64,000 nucleotides of DNA from Geothrix sp. PMB-07 (GCF_030758935.1 NZ_CP132333.1:992992-1056991), one strand, 5' to 3'. Shown: positions 33,177 to 42,265, numbered from the stretch's first letter. Notes: generated by a model not told the origin, from the letters alone. Program-made: numbers and translations.

Positions 33177-35539
33177 ACGAACGCACCGCACGGCTCCGCC
33201 AGGAAAGCCTCGACGCCGTTCCCTCCCTCAGCTCCGAGCGAGCTGAGCTGATCACCGCCTTCTACCGGCAAAACCTGGGGAAATACGCCATTCCCGTGAT
33301 GCGGGCGCGGGCCTTCCACCACATCTGCCGCTTCAAGACCGTGTGGATCGGCGCGGGCGAGCTCATCGTGGGCGAGCGCGGACCCCGCCCCAAGGCCGTG
33401 CCCACCTATCCTGAGCTCACCTGCCACACGGCGGAGGATCTGCGCATCCTCGACACGCGCCCCATGACCCGCTACCGCGTGGCGCCGGAGATGATCGAGG
33501 TCTACGAGCAGGAGATCATCCCCTACTGGCAGGGACGGAGCCTGCGGGACCAGCTCTTCGAGGCGCTGCCCGCGGAGTGGCACGCGGCCTACGAGGCGGG
33601 AGCCTTCACCGAATTCATGGAACAGCGGGCGCCCGGCCACACGGTGCTGGACGACAAGATCTACGGCAAGGGCCTGCGCGATTTCCAGGCGGACATCGCC
33701 TGCTCGCTGGCGCTGCTGGATTTCGAGAAGGACCCGGAAGCCCAGGACAAGCGGGCCCAGCTGGAGGCCATGGCCATCTCCTGCGATGCCTTGATCCTCC
33801 TCGCAGAGCGCCATGCCGACGAGGCCGAACACCTGGCCGCGCAGGAGGCCGACCCCCTTCGCGCCGGGGAACTGCGGCGCATCGCCCAGGTCTGCCGCCG
33901 CGTGCCGGCCCAGGCGCCCCGAGACTTCCAGGAGGCCCTGCAGTACTACTGGTTCTGTCACCAGGGTGTGATCACCGAGCTGAACGGCTGGGATGCCTTC
34001 AGCCCCGGCCACCTGGACCAGCACCTCTGGCCCTTCTACCAGCAGGGGCTCCGCGAGGGCAGCCTCACGAAGGAGGCGGCGCGGGAGCTGCTGGAGTGCT
34101 TCTTCGTGAAGTTCAACAACCACACCTCGCCCTCCAAGGTCGGCGTGACCGCTGCCGAGAGCGGTACCTACACGGACTTCGCCAACCTCAACCTGGGCGG
34201 CCTCCGCCCCGACGGCAGCGACGGCAGCAACGAGCTGACGGACCTGCTGCTGGACATCATCGACGAGATGCACCTGCTGCAGCCCAGCAGCAACATGCAG
34301 GTCTCGCGCAAGACGCCGGATGCCACCCTCAAGCACGCCCTGCGGGTGATCCGCAACGGCTATGGTTTCCCCTCGCTCTTCAACGCCGATGCCGTGGTGG
34401 AGGAGCAGCTGCGCCAGGGCAAGACCCTGGAGGATGCCCGCGCCGGGGGCTGCTCAGGCTGCGTGGAGGTGGGCGCCTTCGGCAAGGAGGCCTACATCCT
34501 CACGGGCTACTTCAACCTCTCCAAGATGCTGGAGCTAGCCCTGCACAACGGCTTCGATCCCCGCCTGGGCCGCCAGCTGGGCCCGCAGACGGGCGAGGCC
34601 ACGACCTTCCAGAGCTTCGAGGACCTGCTTCGGGCCTTCGAAACACAGACCCGCCACTTCCTCGACATCAAGATCCGCGGCAACCAGATCATCGAGCGGC
34701 TCTACGCCACCCGCATGCCCGCGCCCTTCCTCTCGGTGCTCACGGATGACTGCATCAAGGCGGGCAAGGACTACAACGCGGGCGGCGCCCGCTACAACAA
34801 CACCTTCATCCAGGCCGTGGGCATCGGCAGCGTCACGGATAGTCTGGCGGCCCTCCAGCAGGTGGTCTTCGAGCGGGGCGACCTGGCTCTGCCGCAGCTG
34901 GTGGCGGTTCTGGATCGCGACTTCTCCGGCGACGAGGTGCTGCGTCAGCGCCTGCTGAACAAGACGCCCAAGTACGGCAACGATGACGATGCTGCGGATG
35001 AGGTGATGGTCCGCGTCTTCCGCTTCCTCTTCCAGGCCATCGACGGTCGACCCAACGGCAAGGGTGGCGCCTACCGGCTGGAGATGCTGCCCACCACCTG
35101 CCACGTCTATTTCGGCCAGGTGTGCCAGGCCTCGGCGGATGGCCGCCGCGCCGGTGAGCCGCTCTCCGAGGGCATTTCGCCCGTGCAGGGCGCCGATCGT
35201 CAGGGCCCCACGGCCGTGCTGCGCTCCGCGGCGAAGATGGACCACGTGAAGACCGGCGGCACCCTGCTCAACATGAAGTTCACGCCGGGCCTGCTGGAAG
35301 GCGAGGGCGGCATCGACCGCCTGCACCACCTGGTGCGCAGCTACTTCAAGATGGACGGCCACCACATCCAGTTCAACGTGGTCACCGCCGCCAAGCTGCG
35401 GGAGGCCCAGGCCGATCCCGAGGCGCACCGGGGCCTCATCGTGCGGGTGGCAGGCTACTCCGACTACTTCTGCGATCTGTCCTTGGCCCTGCAGGAGGAG
35501 ATCATCCGCCGCACTGAACACGAGGCCTTCTCGCAGTGA
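33173..35539 (+). CDS. hypD: Glycyl radical enzyme, trans-4-hydroxy-L-proline dehydratase type
   Basis: 788 residues, essentially the length of C. difficile HypD. Every HypD active-site residue I recall lines up with a constant offset of four: H156 (RAPGHTV), D274 (ELNGWDAF), the thiyl Cys C430 and E432 (SGCVEVGAFGKEAY), and the radical G761 (RVAGYSDYF). PSSNMQVS, GARYNNTFIQAVGIG and TPKYGNDDD also match. HypD dehydrates trans-4-hydroxyproline to pyrroline-5-carboxylate, which is then reduced to proline. The small difference GGCSG for GGTSG is noted. The enzyme is oxygen-sensitive, so this pathway implies anaerobic growth. It is last in the operon and coupled to its activase by ATGA. A related GRE activity is less likely. 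Confidence 0.88.
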   Translation: MNERTARLRQESLDAVPSLSSERAELITAFYRQNLGKYAIPVMRARAFHHICRFKTVWIGAGELIVGERGPRPKAVPTYPELTCHTAEDLRILDTRPMTRYRVAPEMIEVYEQEIIPYWQGRSLRDQLFEALPAEWHAAYEAGAFTEFMEQRAPGHTVLDDKIYGKGLRDFQADIACSLALLDFEKDPEAQDKRAQLEAMAISCDALILLAERHADEAEHLAAQEADPLRAGELRRIAQVCRRVPAQAPRDFQEALQYYWFCHQGVITELNGWDAFSPGHLDQHLWPFYQQGLREGSLTKEAARELLECFFVKFNNHTSPSKVGVTAAESGTYTDFANLNLGGLRPDGSDGSNELTDLLLDIIDEMHLLQPSSNMQVSRKTPDATLKHALRVIRNGYGFPSLFNADAVVEEQLRQGKTLEDARAGGCSGCVEVGAFGKEAYILTGYFNLSKMLELALHNGFDPRLGRQLGPQTGEATTFQSFEDLLRAFETQTRHFLDIKIRGNQIIERLYATRMPAPFLSVLTDDCIKAGKDYNAGGARYNNTFIQAVGIGSVTDSLAALQQVVFERGDLALPQLVAVLDRDFSGDEVLRQRLLNKTPKYGNDDDAADEVMVRVFRFLFQAIDGRPNGKGGAYRLEMLPTTCHVYFGQVCQASADGRRAGEPLSEGISPVQGADRQGPTAVLRSAAKMDHVKTGGTLLNMKFTPGLLEGEGGIDRLHHLVRSYFKMDGHHIQFNVVTAAKLREAQADPEAHRGLIVRVAGYSDYFCDLSLALQEEIIRRTEHEAFSQ

Positions 35540-35549
35540 GGAGGCTGCC

Positions 35550-36953
35550 CTAGGTGGCGGACTCACCGGGCCCGCGGACCCAGGAGGCCGCGGCGAGCAG
35601 CAGCAGGACTCCGGACACCACGCAGATCCACTCCCCCCAGCGCGCATAGGGCGTGGTTCCAGGGCCCAGTGGAAGCACCGCCATCAGAGTGGCTTTGCCT
35701 CCATCCGTGCTGGCTGAACCCAGTGAACGGCCGAACGCATCCCAGGCGTCGAGCCGGCCCTCCTGGGCGCAGCGGGCCAACGCAAAGCCGCCTTCCACCG
35801 CCCGGAAGCGGGCCATCTGAGCATGGATGGCTTCGGTGCCTGCGAAATCCCAGGCTGGGGCGAGCACCAGACGGGCGTCGGCGCGGCTCAGGCTCCGCGA
35901 GGTGTCGGTGAAGTCGAAATCCTTGCAGATGGCCAGCCCGAGGCGGGTGTCCGCAGCTGGCCAGGTAAGTGGTCCAGGCCCCACGGCGTACCCCGCCTCC
36001 CAGCCAGGGACCAGGTGGCGCTTGAGAAGGGAGGCGCGGGGCTGTCCCCCGGCGTAGACCCGCGCCACATTCAACTTCAGCGGTCGCCCCATGCCGTTGA
36101 GCCCCGCGATGAGAATGGCCTTCGGCGCAGCGGCGGCCAGGCGGCGGTCCACCTCGGCTTCAAAGCTGGGCGTCATGCTCATGGCCTTTTCGGGCAGAAC
36201 GATGATCTGGGCGCCTCGGGCCGCCAGGGCAGTGGCTTCTGTGGCGAAGCCCGCCACGATGGGGAGGACCCGGTCCGCCTCCTCGTGTCCGATGTCGGCC
36301 ACGACACGGTCGTCGGCCATAAGGCCCACGCTGAGGCTGGGTGTGATGTTTGTCGTTTGGATACGGAGGAGACCCCCCGTGAGGAGCCACGCGAAAAGGC
36401 CCAGGGCAACCCCGCCGTTTCGTCGGGCCTCGGGGCCGGGATGGAGCCGCCATGAGGCCAGAGCGGCGGGCAGGGCGGCCATGGCAAAGAACAGGAGGAA
36501 GGGACCACCCCAAGCGAGGGCCTGCAGCAACGGGGTCCAGGTTTGCGTGTAGACGAGCAGGCCCCAGGTGCCGTGAGGGCTGAAGGTGGTGATCAGGGCT
36601 GTGAGCAGGGTGAAGCTGGCCGCGAACACCCAGGGGGCCCAGGCTTGGCGGCGTTGTCGGCAGAGCGCGTAAAGGAAGACAGCGAGGGCGAAAGGCAGGG
36701 CCATGGCGAGGTGGGCCAGGGCGAAGATGGGCAGGGGGATGACGCTGTGCTCCAGAGGCCACCAGGCGAGGGCACCGAGGCACCAGGCGCCGAAAGCCCA
36801 GCCCGCCTCTCGGAAGGGTCCGCCGGTGGGCGCGGCCAGCAGCGCGGGCAAGGGCCAAAGCCAGCCCGCCACCCAGCCGACCGGGCCGTGCCAGGCATAG
36901 GCGTAGAGGAGGGCCGAAGCCAGCATGAGCGCGAGGGGGCGGAGGGATCTCAT
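35550..36953 (-). CDS. Apolipoprotein N-acyltransferase-like membrane nitrilase
   Basis: 467 residues. About six TM helices (1-195) are followed by a periplasmic carbon-nitrogen hydrolase domain and a last TM helix near the C-terminus, as in Lnt. The Glu-Lys-Cys triad is present: E255 (VLPEKAMSM), K311 (LLKRHLVPGWE) and C343 (LAICKDFDF). Lnt adds the third acyl chain to lipoproteins. The context ICKDF rather than ICYE, and its coupling to a TetR regulator by ATGA at 36950-36953, suggest an accessory paralogue. The start at 36953 was chosen for the coupling and the hydrophobic N-terminus. Confidence 0.82.
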   Translation of the reverse strand: MRSLRPLALMLASALLYAYAWHGPVGWVAGWLWPLPALLAAPTGGPFREAGWAFGAWCLGALAWWPLEHSVIPLPIFALAHLAMALPFALAVFLYALCRQRRQAWAPWVFAASFTLLTALITTFSPHGTWGLLVYTQTWTPLLQALAWGGPFLLFFAMAALPAALASWRLHPGPEARRNGGVALGLFAWLLTGGLLRIQTTNITPSLSVGLMADDRVVADIGHEEADRVLPIVAGFATEATALAARGAQIIVLPEKAMSMTPSFEAEVDRRLAAAAPKAILIAGLNGMGRPLKLNVARVYAGGQPRASLLKRHLVPGWEAGYAVGPGPLTWPAADTRLGLAICKDFDFTDTSRSLSRADARLVLAPAWDFAGTEAIHAQMARFRAVEGGFALARCAQEGRLDAWDAFGRSLGSASTDGGKATLMAVLPLGPGTTPYARWGEWICVVSGVLLLLAAASWVRGPGESAT

Positions 36954-37531
36954 GGGCGCTCCTGCGCAAGGCCGCGCAGAATGTGGTCCAAGTGGCGGTG
37001 GAAGCGGCGCTTTAGCTGGGTGGGGGAATCCGAAAGGCGATCCCGAAGGTGGAAGGCAATGAGTCCGTGGAGTTGGGTCCACAGCAGGAAGGTCACTTCC
37101 CTTGGATCGTCCGGGCGGAACAAGCCCGAGTCCATGCAGGCCTGCACATCGCCGACGAAGAGGGGGAAGGTGGGCGAGGCGCCGTCGCTGAAATCACGGG
37201 GATAACGGCGCACAGGCAGGCCCGGCGTCAGGAACATCAGATCAAAGAGACGGGGATGGGCCAGGGAGTAAGCGAGGGTGCGATCCCAGCGCTCCTTCAG
37301 CCGGGCCAGGGGATCGGTGCCCCGAAGGGGACGGAGCAGCACCCGCTTCAGCCTTTCGAAGCCGTATTCGACCATGGCTGCCACCAGGGCTTCCTTGCTG
37401 GTGTGGTGGCGGTAGAGGCCCATGGGGCTCAATCCCACCTGCTCCGCCAGACGGCGCATGGAGAGAGCCTCCAGGCCCTCCTCCGCATGGAGGGCGAGGG
37501 CGGCGTCGAGGATGTCGGATTTTCGAGTCAC
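36950..37531 (-). CDS. TetR/AcrR family transcriptional regulator
   Basis: 193 residues. The N-terminal helix-turn-helix (ILDAALALHAEEGLEALSMRRLAEQVGLSPMGLYRHHTSKEAL, ~6-48) is canonical. The C-terminal helical domain is of the type with PRLFDLMFL and LLWTQLHGLIAFHL. It starts at GTG 37531. A perfect 9-bp palindrome (37530-37548) covers this start, a strong sign of autorepression. Downstream it overlaps the Lnt-like gene by ATGA, and upstream it lies 39 bp after the MFS genes, so it may control either or both. Confidence 0.92.
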   Translation of the reverse strand: MTRKSDILDAALALHAEEGLEALSMRRLAEQVGLSPMGLYRHHTSKEALVAAMVEYGFERLKRVLLRPLRGTDPLARLKERWDRTLAYSLAHPRLFDLMFLTPGLPVRRYPRDFSDGASPTFPLFVGDVQACMDSGLFRPDDPREVTFLLWTQLHGLIAFHLRDRLSDSPTQLKRRFHRHLDHILRGLAQERP

Positions 37532-37548
37532 GCGTACACTGTACGCGT
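37530..37548. promoter_or_regulatory. Perfect palindromic operator at the TetR start
   Basis: ACGCGTACA-C-TGTACGCGT, two exact 9-bp arms around one base, overlapping the GTG start of the TetR gene. Size and symmetry match TetR-family operators. Confidence 0.8.
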
Positions 37549-37570
37549 CCCCCGGATTGATGCAAGTGCT

Positions 37571-38716
37571 TCAGTCCCGGCTCAGCTTCAGAGCCATGGG
37601 CAAGGCCGCCAGCATGGCCAGGGCGCCCACGGCCCAGCCCAGCCGGTAACTGTGATGGCCGATGACCCAGCCCAGGCTGAAGCTGCCCAGGCCGATGCCC
37701 GCGTCGAAGGCGAAGAGCAGGGCGCCGAAGGCTGAGCCCCGGCGCTGGGGATCCACGGATTCCAGCAGCTTGGCGTTGAGGAGGGTGTGCAGCATGCTGT
37801 AGCCCGCGCCGTAGAGCAGGGCCGCGGCGATGTGTCGTGGCATCCCGCCGGGCAGGAAGGCCAGCAGGGCGAGGCCCGCGAAGGCTCCCAGCAGCATGCC
37901 CGGCAGTTTGCGGATGGGCCGCTTGCCGAACCCCCTGCGAAGCATGGCCAGGCGCATGAGGACCATGCCCACGGCCATGAACGATAGGAAGGCCGAGGGT
38001 AGCTTCATGCCCAGCGCCAGGCCTTCCTGGGCCGTGTAGCTGCCGATGGCGCCATAGCCCAGGGCGGTGCAAAACAGCACCAGGCAGGGGCCCAGCACCA
38101 CAACATCGGGCCACTTGAAACCCTCGGCCCGGCCATGGGCGTGATCCGCGGGCAGGGTGGTGCCCAGGGCGCCCAGCAGAAGAAAGAGCAGGGCCAGATA
38201 CCAGCCAATGGGGGCGAAACCCCAATGCTGGAAGATCCACATGCCCAGCAGGGGCCCCACGATGACGCCACCAGGGCTGGCCAGGCCGTAGAGGCTGAGG
38301 CCATCGGCATGGCGATCCTTGGGCAGCACGTGGGAAAGGGAGGCCATGGTGGCTGTGAGCAAGCCCGACCACACGATGCCGTGGGGGAAGGCCAGCAGGT
38401 AGAACCCCCAGCGGCTGGGCATCACGGCATAGGCGCCCAGGAACACTGCATAGAGCATGGCGCAGCTGACCACCAGGCGGCGGTGTCCCACGCGGTCACC
38501 CAGGGGCCCCGTGAACAAGGCGCCGATGGCGCTGCCCGCCGTGAAGAGGCTCATGAAGCGCCCACTCTCCGCGAGGCTGGCGCCCAGTTCCCGCAGGCGC
38601 AGGGGCACCGTGGGGAAGAGCTGGAAGGCGGCGAAGAAGGTGACGAAGGTGAGGGCCCAGACCAGGGCGAAATGGCGAGTCACGAGCCGCGTTTTGGGGT
38701 GGAAAAGATTCGTCAT
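37571..38716 (-). CDS. MFS transporter (tandem paralogue 1)
   Basis: 381 residues, 12 predicted TM helices. The N-terminal half has the conserved stretch QLFPTVPLRLRELGASLAES and the MFS loop 2-3 motif GPLGDRVGHRRLV. The second half has YGAGYSMLHTLLNAKLLE. It is closely related to the next gene upstream (38787-40001), so the pair arose by tandem duplication. The start at 38716 has a strong AGGAGGTG site. Substrate unknown; similar MFS proteins are drug or small-molecule exporters. A TetR gene follows 39 bp downstream. Confidence 0.88.
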   Translation of the reverse strand: MTNLFHPKTRLVTRHFALVWALTFVTFFAAFQLFPTVPLRLRELGASLAESGRFMSLFTAGSAIGALFTGPLGDRVGHRRLVVSCAMLYAVFLGAYAVMPSRWGFYLLAFPHGIVWSGLLTATMASLSHVLPKDRHADGLSLYGLASPGGVIVGPLLGMWIFQHWGFAPIGWYLALLFLLLGALGTTLPADHAHGRAEGFKWPDVVVLGPCLVLFCTALGYGAIGSYTAQEGLALGMKLPSAFLSFMAVGMVLMRLAMLRRGFGKRPIRKLPGMLLGAFAGLALLAFLPGGMPRHIAAALLYGAGYSMLHTLLNAKLLESVDPQRRGSAFGALLFAFDAGIGLGSFSLGWVIGHHSYRLGWAVGALAMLAALPMALKLSRD

Positions 38717-38786
38717 GCGGCACCTCCTGTGCCGCACCCTTCGGGCTTCGGCTCTGCCAAAGTGGCACTTCGCTCCTGCTGCGTGC

Positions 38787-40001
38787 TCATCCCTCCAGGA
38801 TGCCAGAGGGCGGAGGCTCGGGTGTCATGCCTGCCTCGCGGCTGAGGGAGCGGCGGACGATGCGGCGGGCGGCGGGAATGGACAAGGCCATGAGGGCGGC
38901 GCCGAGGGCCCAGCCCCAGCGGAAATTCCGATGCTCCATCACCCAGCCCAGGCCCAGGGCGCCCAGGGCCGTGGCCGCGTCGAAGGCGAAGAAGAGGGCC
39001 CCCACGGCGGCGCCCGTGCGCTGGGGCGGCGTGGTGGCGAAGATGTTCATGAGCAGCAGGGTGTGCACCATGCCATATCCCGCGCCGTAGATGAGCCCCG
39101 CGAGCAGGTGGCGGGCCATGCCGCCTGGCAGGAGGGCCAGCAGGGCGTAGCCCACCGTGGCCAGGGCAATCATATACGGGAGCAGCCGTACGGGGCGCTT
39201 TCCCATGCCCGTGAGCGCCAGCAGGCCGCGGATGGCCATCATGCCGAGAGCGAAGCAGGTGAGGAAGGTGGCGGGCCAGGCCATGCCCAGGGCCTTGGCC
39301 TCCTGGGCGCTGTAGGGCGGCATGGGGCCGAAGCCCAGGCCCACCAGCAGCATCACCACCACCGTGCCCCAGACCGCGCGATCAGGCCACTGGAACAGGG
39401 CCGCGGGTTCGATCTCTCGGGGGGCCTCGCGGGGCAGGGCGCCGATGAGTCCGTGCAGCACGGCGAACACGCCCGCCAGCAGAATGAGCATCCAGGCGAA
39501 GCCCAGGTGGGGCATCAGCCAGAGGCCCACCAGGGGCCCCACGGCCACGCCACCTGGGCCCGTGAGGCCGAAGAGTGACATGCCCTGGGCCCGGTGTTCG
39601 GCGGAGAGGATGCCGCCCACCTTGGCCACGGAGGCTGTGCGCAGGGCGGACCAGAGCAGGCCGTGCACCGGCGCCAACAGGTAGAACACCCAGCGCACCT
39701 TCAACAGGGCGTAGATCACGAGGATCAGCACCACCGCCAGGGAAGCCACCCGCAGCACCCGCCGCTGGCCCAGGCGGTCGCCCAGGGGTCCTGTGCAGAG
39801 GGAGCCGAAACCTGAACCCAGCATGAACGCCGTCTGGAAACGCCCGCTCTCCGCGAGGCTGGCGCCGAGCTCGCGCAGGCGCAGCGGCACCACGGGGAAC
39901 AGCTGGTAGCCCGCGGCAAAAACCAGGAAGTAAAAGGAACACAACACGATGAAGGGTGCCGTGAAGAACCCCCTGCGCCTCGACTCCCCCGCGACTTCCA
40001 T
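38787..40001 (-). CDS. MFS transporter (tandem paralogue 2)
   Basis: 404 residues, 12 predicted TM helices. The N-terminal part is nearly identical in pattern to its neighbour: QLFPVVPLRLRELGASLAES, then GPLGDRLGQRRVL, and later YGAGYGMVHTLLLMNIFATT. A C-terminal hydrophilic tail (REAGMTPEPPPSGILEG) is absent from paralogue 1. The start at 40001 has GGAGGG upstream. The gap to paralogue 1 is 70 bp with no obvious terminator, so both and the TetR gene may share a transcript. Two half-different copies might form a pair or differ in substrate. Confidence 0.88.
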   Translation of the reverse strand: MEVAGESRRRGFFTAPFIVLCSFYFLVFAAGYQLFPVVPLRLRELGASLAESGRFQTAFMLGSGFGSLCTGPLGDRLGQRRVLRVASLAVVLILVIYALLKVRWVFYLLAPVHGLLWSALRTASVAKVGGILSAEHRAQGMSLFGLTGPGGVAVGPLVGLWLMPHLGFAWMLILLAGVFAVLHGLIGALPREAPREIEPAALFQWPDRAVWGTVVVMLLVGLGFGPMPPYSAQEAKALGMAWPATFLTCFALGMMAIRGLLALTGMGKRPVRLLPYMIALATVGYALLALLPGGMARHLLAGLIYGAGYGMVHTLLLMNIFATTPPQRTGAAVGALFFAFDAATALGALGLGWVMEHRNFRWGWALGAALMALSIPAARRIVRRSLSREAGMTPEPPPSGILEG

Positions 40002-40045
40002 CCCTCCAGGATCGCATATGCTGGAGGAACCATCCCGAGGTCCCT

Positions 40046-41569
40046 ATGCAGTTGGATTCCTTCCAATCGGAAGTTGCGCGCATCAAGCAAGGCGGCGCCG
40101 CGAAGGCTCATGAGAAAAATGCCGAGACCGGCAAGCTCTTCGCCCGTGAGCGCATCCGCCTGCTGGTGGACGAGGGCAGCTTCATGGAGGATGGCCTCTT
40201 CGCCAATGCCCTGGCCAAGGACCTTCCGGCGGATGGCGTCATCACCGGGACGGCCACGGTGAACGGTCGGCCCATGGCCCTCATGGCCAACGACAGCACC
40301 ATCAAGGCCGGCAGCTGGGGCGCTCGCACGGTGGAGAAGATCATCCGCATCCAGGAAGTGGCCCTGCGGATGAAGGTGCCCATGCTCTACCTGGTGGATA
40401 GCGCTGGAGCGCGCATCACCGATCAGCTCGACATGTTCCCGGGCCGTCGTCACGCGGGCACCATCTTCCACATGGAGGTGGCGCTGTCGGGCCTGGTGCC
40501 CCAGGTGTGCCTGCTCTTCGGCCCTTCGGCGGCGGGTGGCGCCTACATCCCCGCCTTCTGCGACGTGGTGATCATGGTCGAGGGCAACGCCAGCATGTAC
40601 CTGGGATCGCCTCGCATGGCGGAGATGGTCATCGGCGAAAAGATCTCGCTGGAGGACCTGGGCGGCGCCCGCATGCACTGCTCCGTGAGCGGCTGCGGCG
40701 ATTTCCTGGTGAAGACCGAAGCCGAGGCCATCGCCCTCTGCCGCCAGTATCTCGGCTACTTCCCCCAGCACTGCGAAGACGCTCTGCCCGTCGCGGAACC
40801 GAAGGCTGTGTCCGCCAAGGCGAAGGACCTGGCCGCCCTAGTGCCTCAGGACATCATGGCCCCCTTCCAGATGAAGGATTTCATCGAGGGCCTTGTGGAC
40901 GAAGGCAGTTTCCTGGAGGTGAAGAAGCTCTTCGCCGGGGAGATCATCACAGGGCTGGCCCGCATGAATGGCAAGCCCGTGGGCATCCTGGCCAACCAGC
41001 CCCGTGTGAAGGGCGGCGTGCTCTTCGTGGACAGCGCCGACAAGGCCACACGCTTCATCACCCTCTGTGATGCGTTCGGCCTGCCGCTGATCTTCCTCAG
41101 CGACGTGCCGGGCTTCATGATTGGCAGCGCCGTGGAGAAGCAGGGCATCATCCGCCACGGAGCCAAGATGATCAGCGCCATGGCCAGCTGCAGCACGCCC
41201 CGCTTCTGCGTGGTGGTGCGCAAAGCCTACGGTGCGGGCCTCTACGCCATGAGCGGCCCTGGCTTCGATCCCGACGCCACTCTGGCCCTGCCCACGGCCA
41301 GCATCGCCGTCATGGGCGCCGAGGCCGCCGTGAACGCCGTGTTCGCCAACAAGATCGCCGAAAAGCCCGAAGCGGAACGCGCCGCGTACGTGCAGCAACT
41401 CCGCAACGAGTACAACGAGGACATCGACCTGAAGAAACTGGGTGCCGAGATGCACGTGGATGCCATCGTCGATCCGGCACAGCTCCGGGGTGAACTGATT
41501 GCCCGCCTGACTCGCGCCCGGCGTCGGGAAATGTGGCCCGCCAAACGGCGGGCTGTCACTCCAGTCTGA
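40046..41569 (+). CDS. Acyl-CoA carboxylase carboxyltransferase subunit
   Basis: 507 residues with the two crotonase-like halves of a beta-type carboxyltransferase. The N-half holds LFARERIRLLVDEGSF and SAGARITDQLDMFPGRRHAG, with oxyanion glycines in GPSAAGGAYIPAFCD. The C-half holds IITGLARMNGKPVGILANQP, FLSDVPGFMIGSAVEKQGIIRHGAKM and RKAYGAGLYAMSGPGF. It belongs to the propionyl/methylcrotonyl-CoA carboxylase group rather than AccD. PGRRHAG near the first active site and the YngE-like length suggest methylcrotonyl-CoA. It lacks a fused biotin domain, so the carrier at 1219 or AccB at 54355 must serve it. Confidence 0.92.
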   Translation: MQLDSFQSEVARIKQGGAAKAHEKNAETGKLFARERIRLLVDEGSFMEDGLFANALAKDLPADGVITGTATVNGRPMALMANDSTIKAGSWGARTVEKIIRIQEVALRMKVPMLYLVDSAGARITDQLDMFPGRRHAGTIFHMEVALSGLVPQVCLLFGPSAAGGAYIPAFCDVVIMVEGNASMYLGSPRMAEMVIGEKISLEDLGGARMHCSVSGCGDFLVKTEAEAIALCRQYLGYFPQHCEDALPVAEPKAVSAKAKDLAALVPQDIMAPFQMKDFIEGLVDEGSFLEVKKLFAGEIITGLARMNGKPVGILANQPRVKGGVLFVDSADKATRFITLCDAFGLPLIFLSDVPGFMIGSAVEKQGIIRHGAKMISAMASCSTPRFCVVVRKAYGAGLYAMSGPGFDPDATLALPTASIAVMGAEAAVNAVFANKIAEKPEAERAAYVQQLRNEYNEDIDLKKLGAEMHVDAIVDPAQLRGELIARLTRARRREMWPAKRRAVTPV

Positions 41570-41581
41570 AACGTTTCTTTC

Positions 41582-42118
41582 TTACTTACCTTCCTTGACC
41601 AAGGCTTCTCCGGCGAGGCGCAGGGCTTCGCGCGTCTCGGGTTTACCCGCATTGGGGGAGATCTGCAGCCCCTTGGTTTGGGGACCCACGGCGAACCAGG
41701 CGCCCTTGTCGAGCCAGCTGGTGTGGATGGCGGCCAAGGGGGCCCGGCCCGCGCCCTGCACGATGGCGATGGCCGTAGGGGAACCGGGCTTGATGAGGGG
41801 GTCGTCCTCCATGAAGAGCACCGCCTGGATGCCCGCTTGGACGCAGAGCTTCCGAACCGACTCCGGCTGAACCTTCTTGGAGCCGTCGATTGGGATCAGC
41901 TTGATGTCCAGCCCGTAATCCTTGGAAGCGGAGCCTTCGAATTCCAGCCGGTTCAAGAGCGTGGCGCTCTGATCGTAGAACACGCCGATGGTTCGGGCTT
42001 CCGGGAAGGCCTTGGAGAGGACGAAGAGGGCTTGGTCGTAATCCCCAGCCTGGGCCAAGGGCCCCGAGGAGAAGGCCACCAGGGCGGCAGCGAACGAAGT
42101 GCGAAGGGGGCTCAGCAT
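41582..42118 (-). CDS. Periplasmic-binding-protein-like (TrpX/ABC_sub_bind type) protein
   Basis: 178 residues starting at 42118 after a GAGG site, with a signal peptide (MLSPLRTSFAAALVAFSSGPLAQA). The mature part resembles half of an ABC substrate-binding domain of the TrpX family: FPEARTIGVFYDQSATLL, IPIDGSKKVQPESVRKLC, GIQAVLFMEDDPLI, then AAIHTSWLDKGAWFAVGP. Full TrpX-like proteins are about 320 residues, so only one lobe appears to be present. No permease or ATPase is adjacent. It might be a degenerate or specialised single-domain sensor. Confidence 0.65.
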   Translation of the reverse strand: MLSPLRTSFAAALVAFSSGPLAQAGDYDQALFVLSKAFPEARTIGVFYDQSATLLNRLEFEGSASKDYGLDIKLIPIDGSKKVQPESVRKLCVQAGIQAVLFMEDDPLIKPGSPTAIAIVQGAGRAPLAAIHTSWLDKGAWFAVGPQTKGLQISPNAGKPETREALRLAGEALVKEGK

Positions 42119-42265
42119 CGGATCCTCATAGGGAACCCGTTTTTTCGGCATGGGAACGGGCATTCTTGAGCCCTGATTTCTGAGCCCTGGCGCGCCGGTC
42201 CGCCTTCTTTCAGGAGGGGCAATCTCGACCTGCTATGCTCCCCGGGGTTCTCCAGGGAGGCTCAC

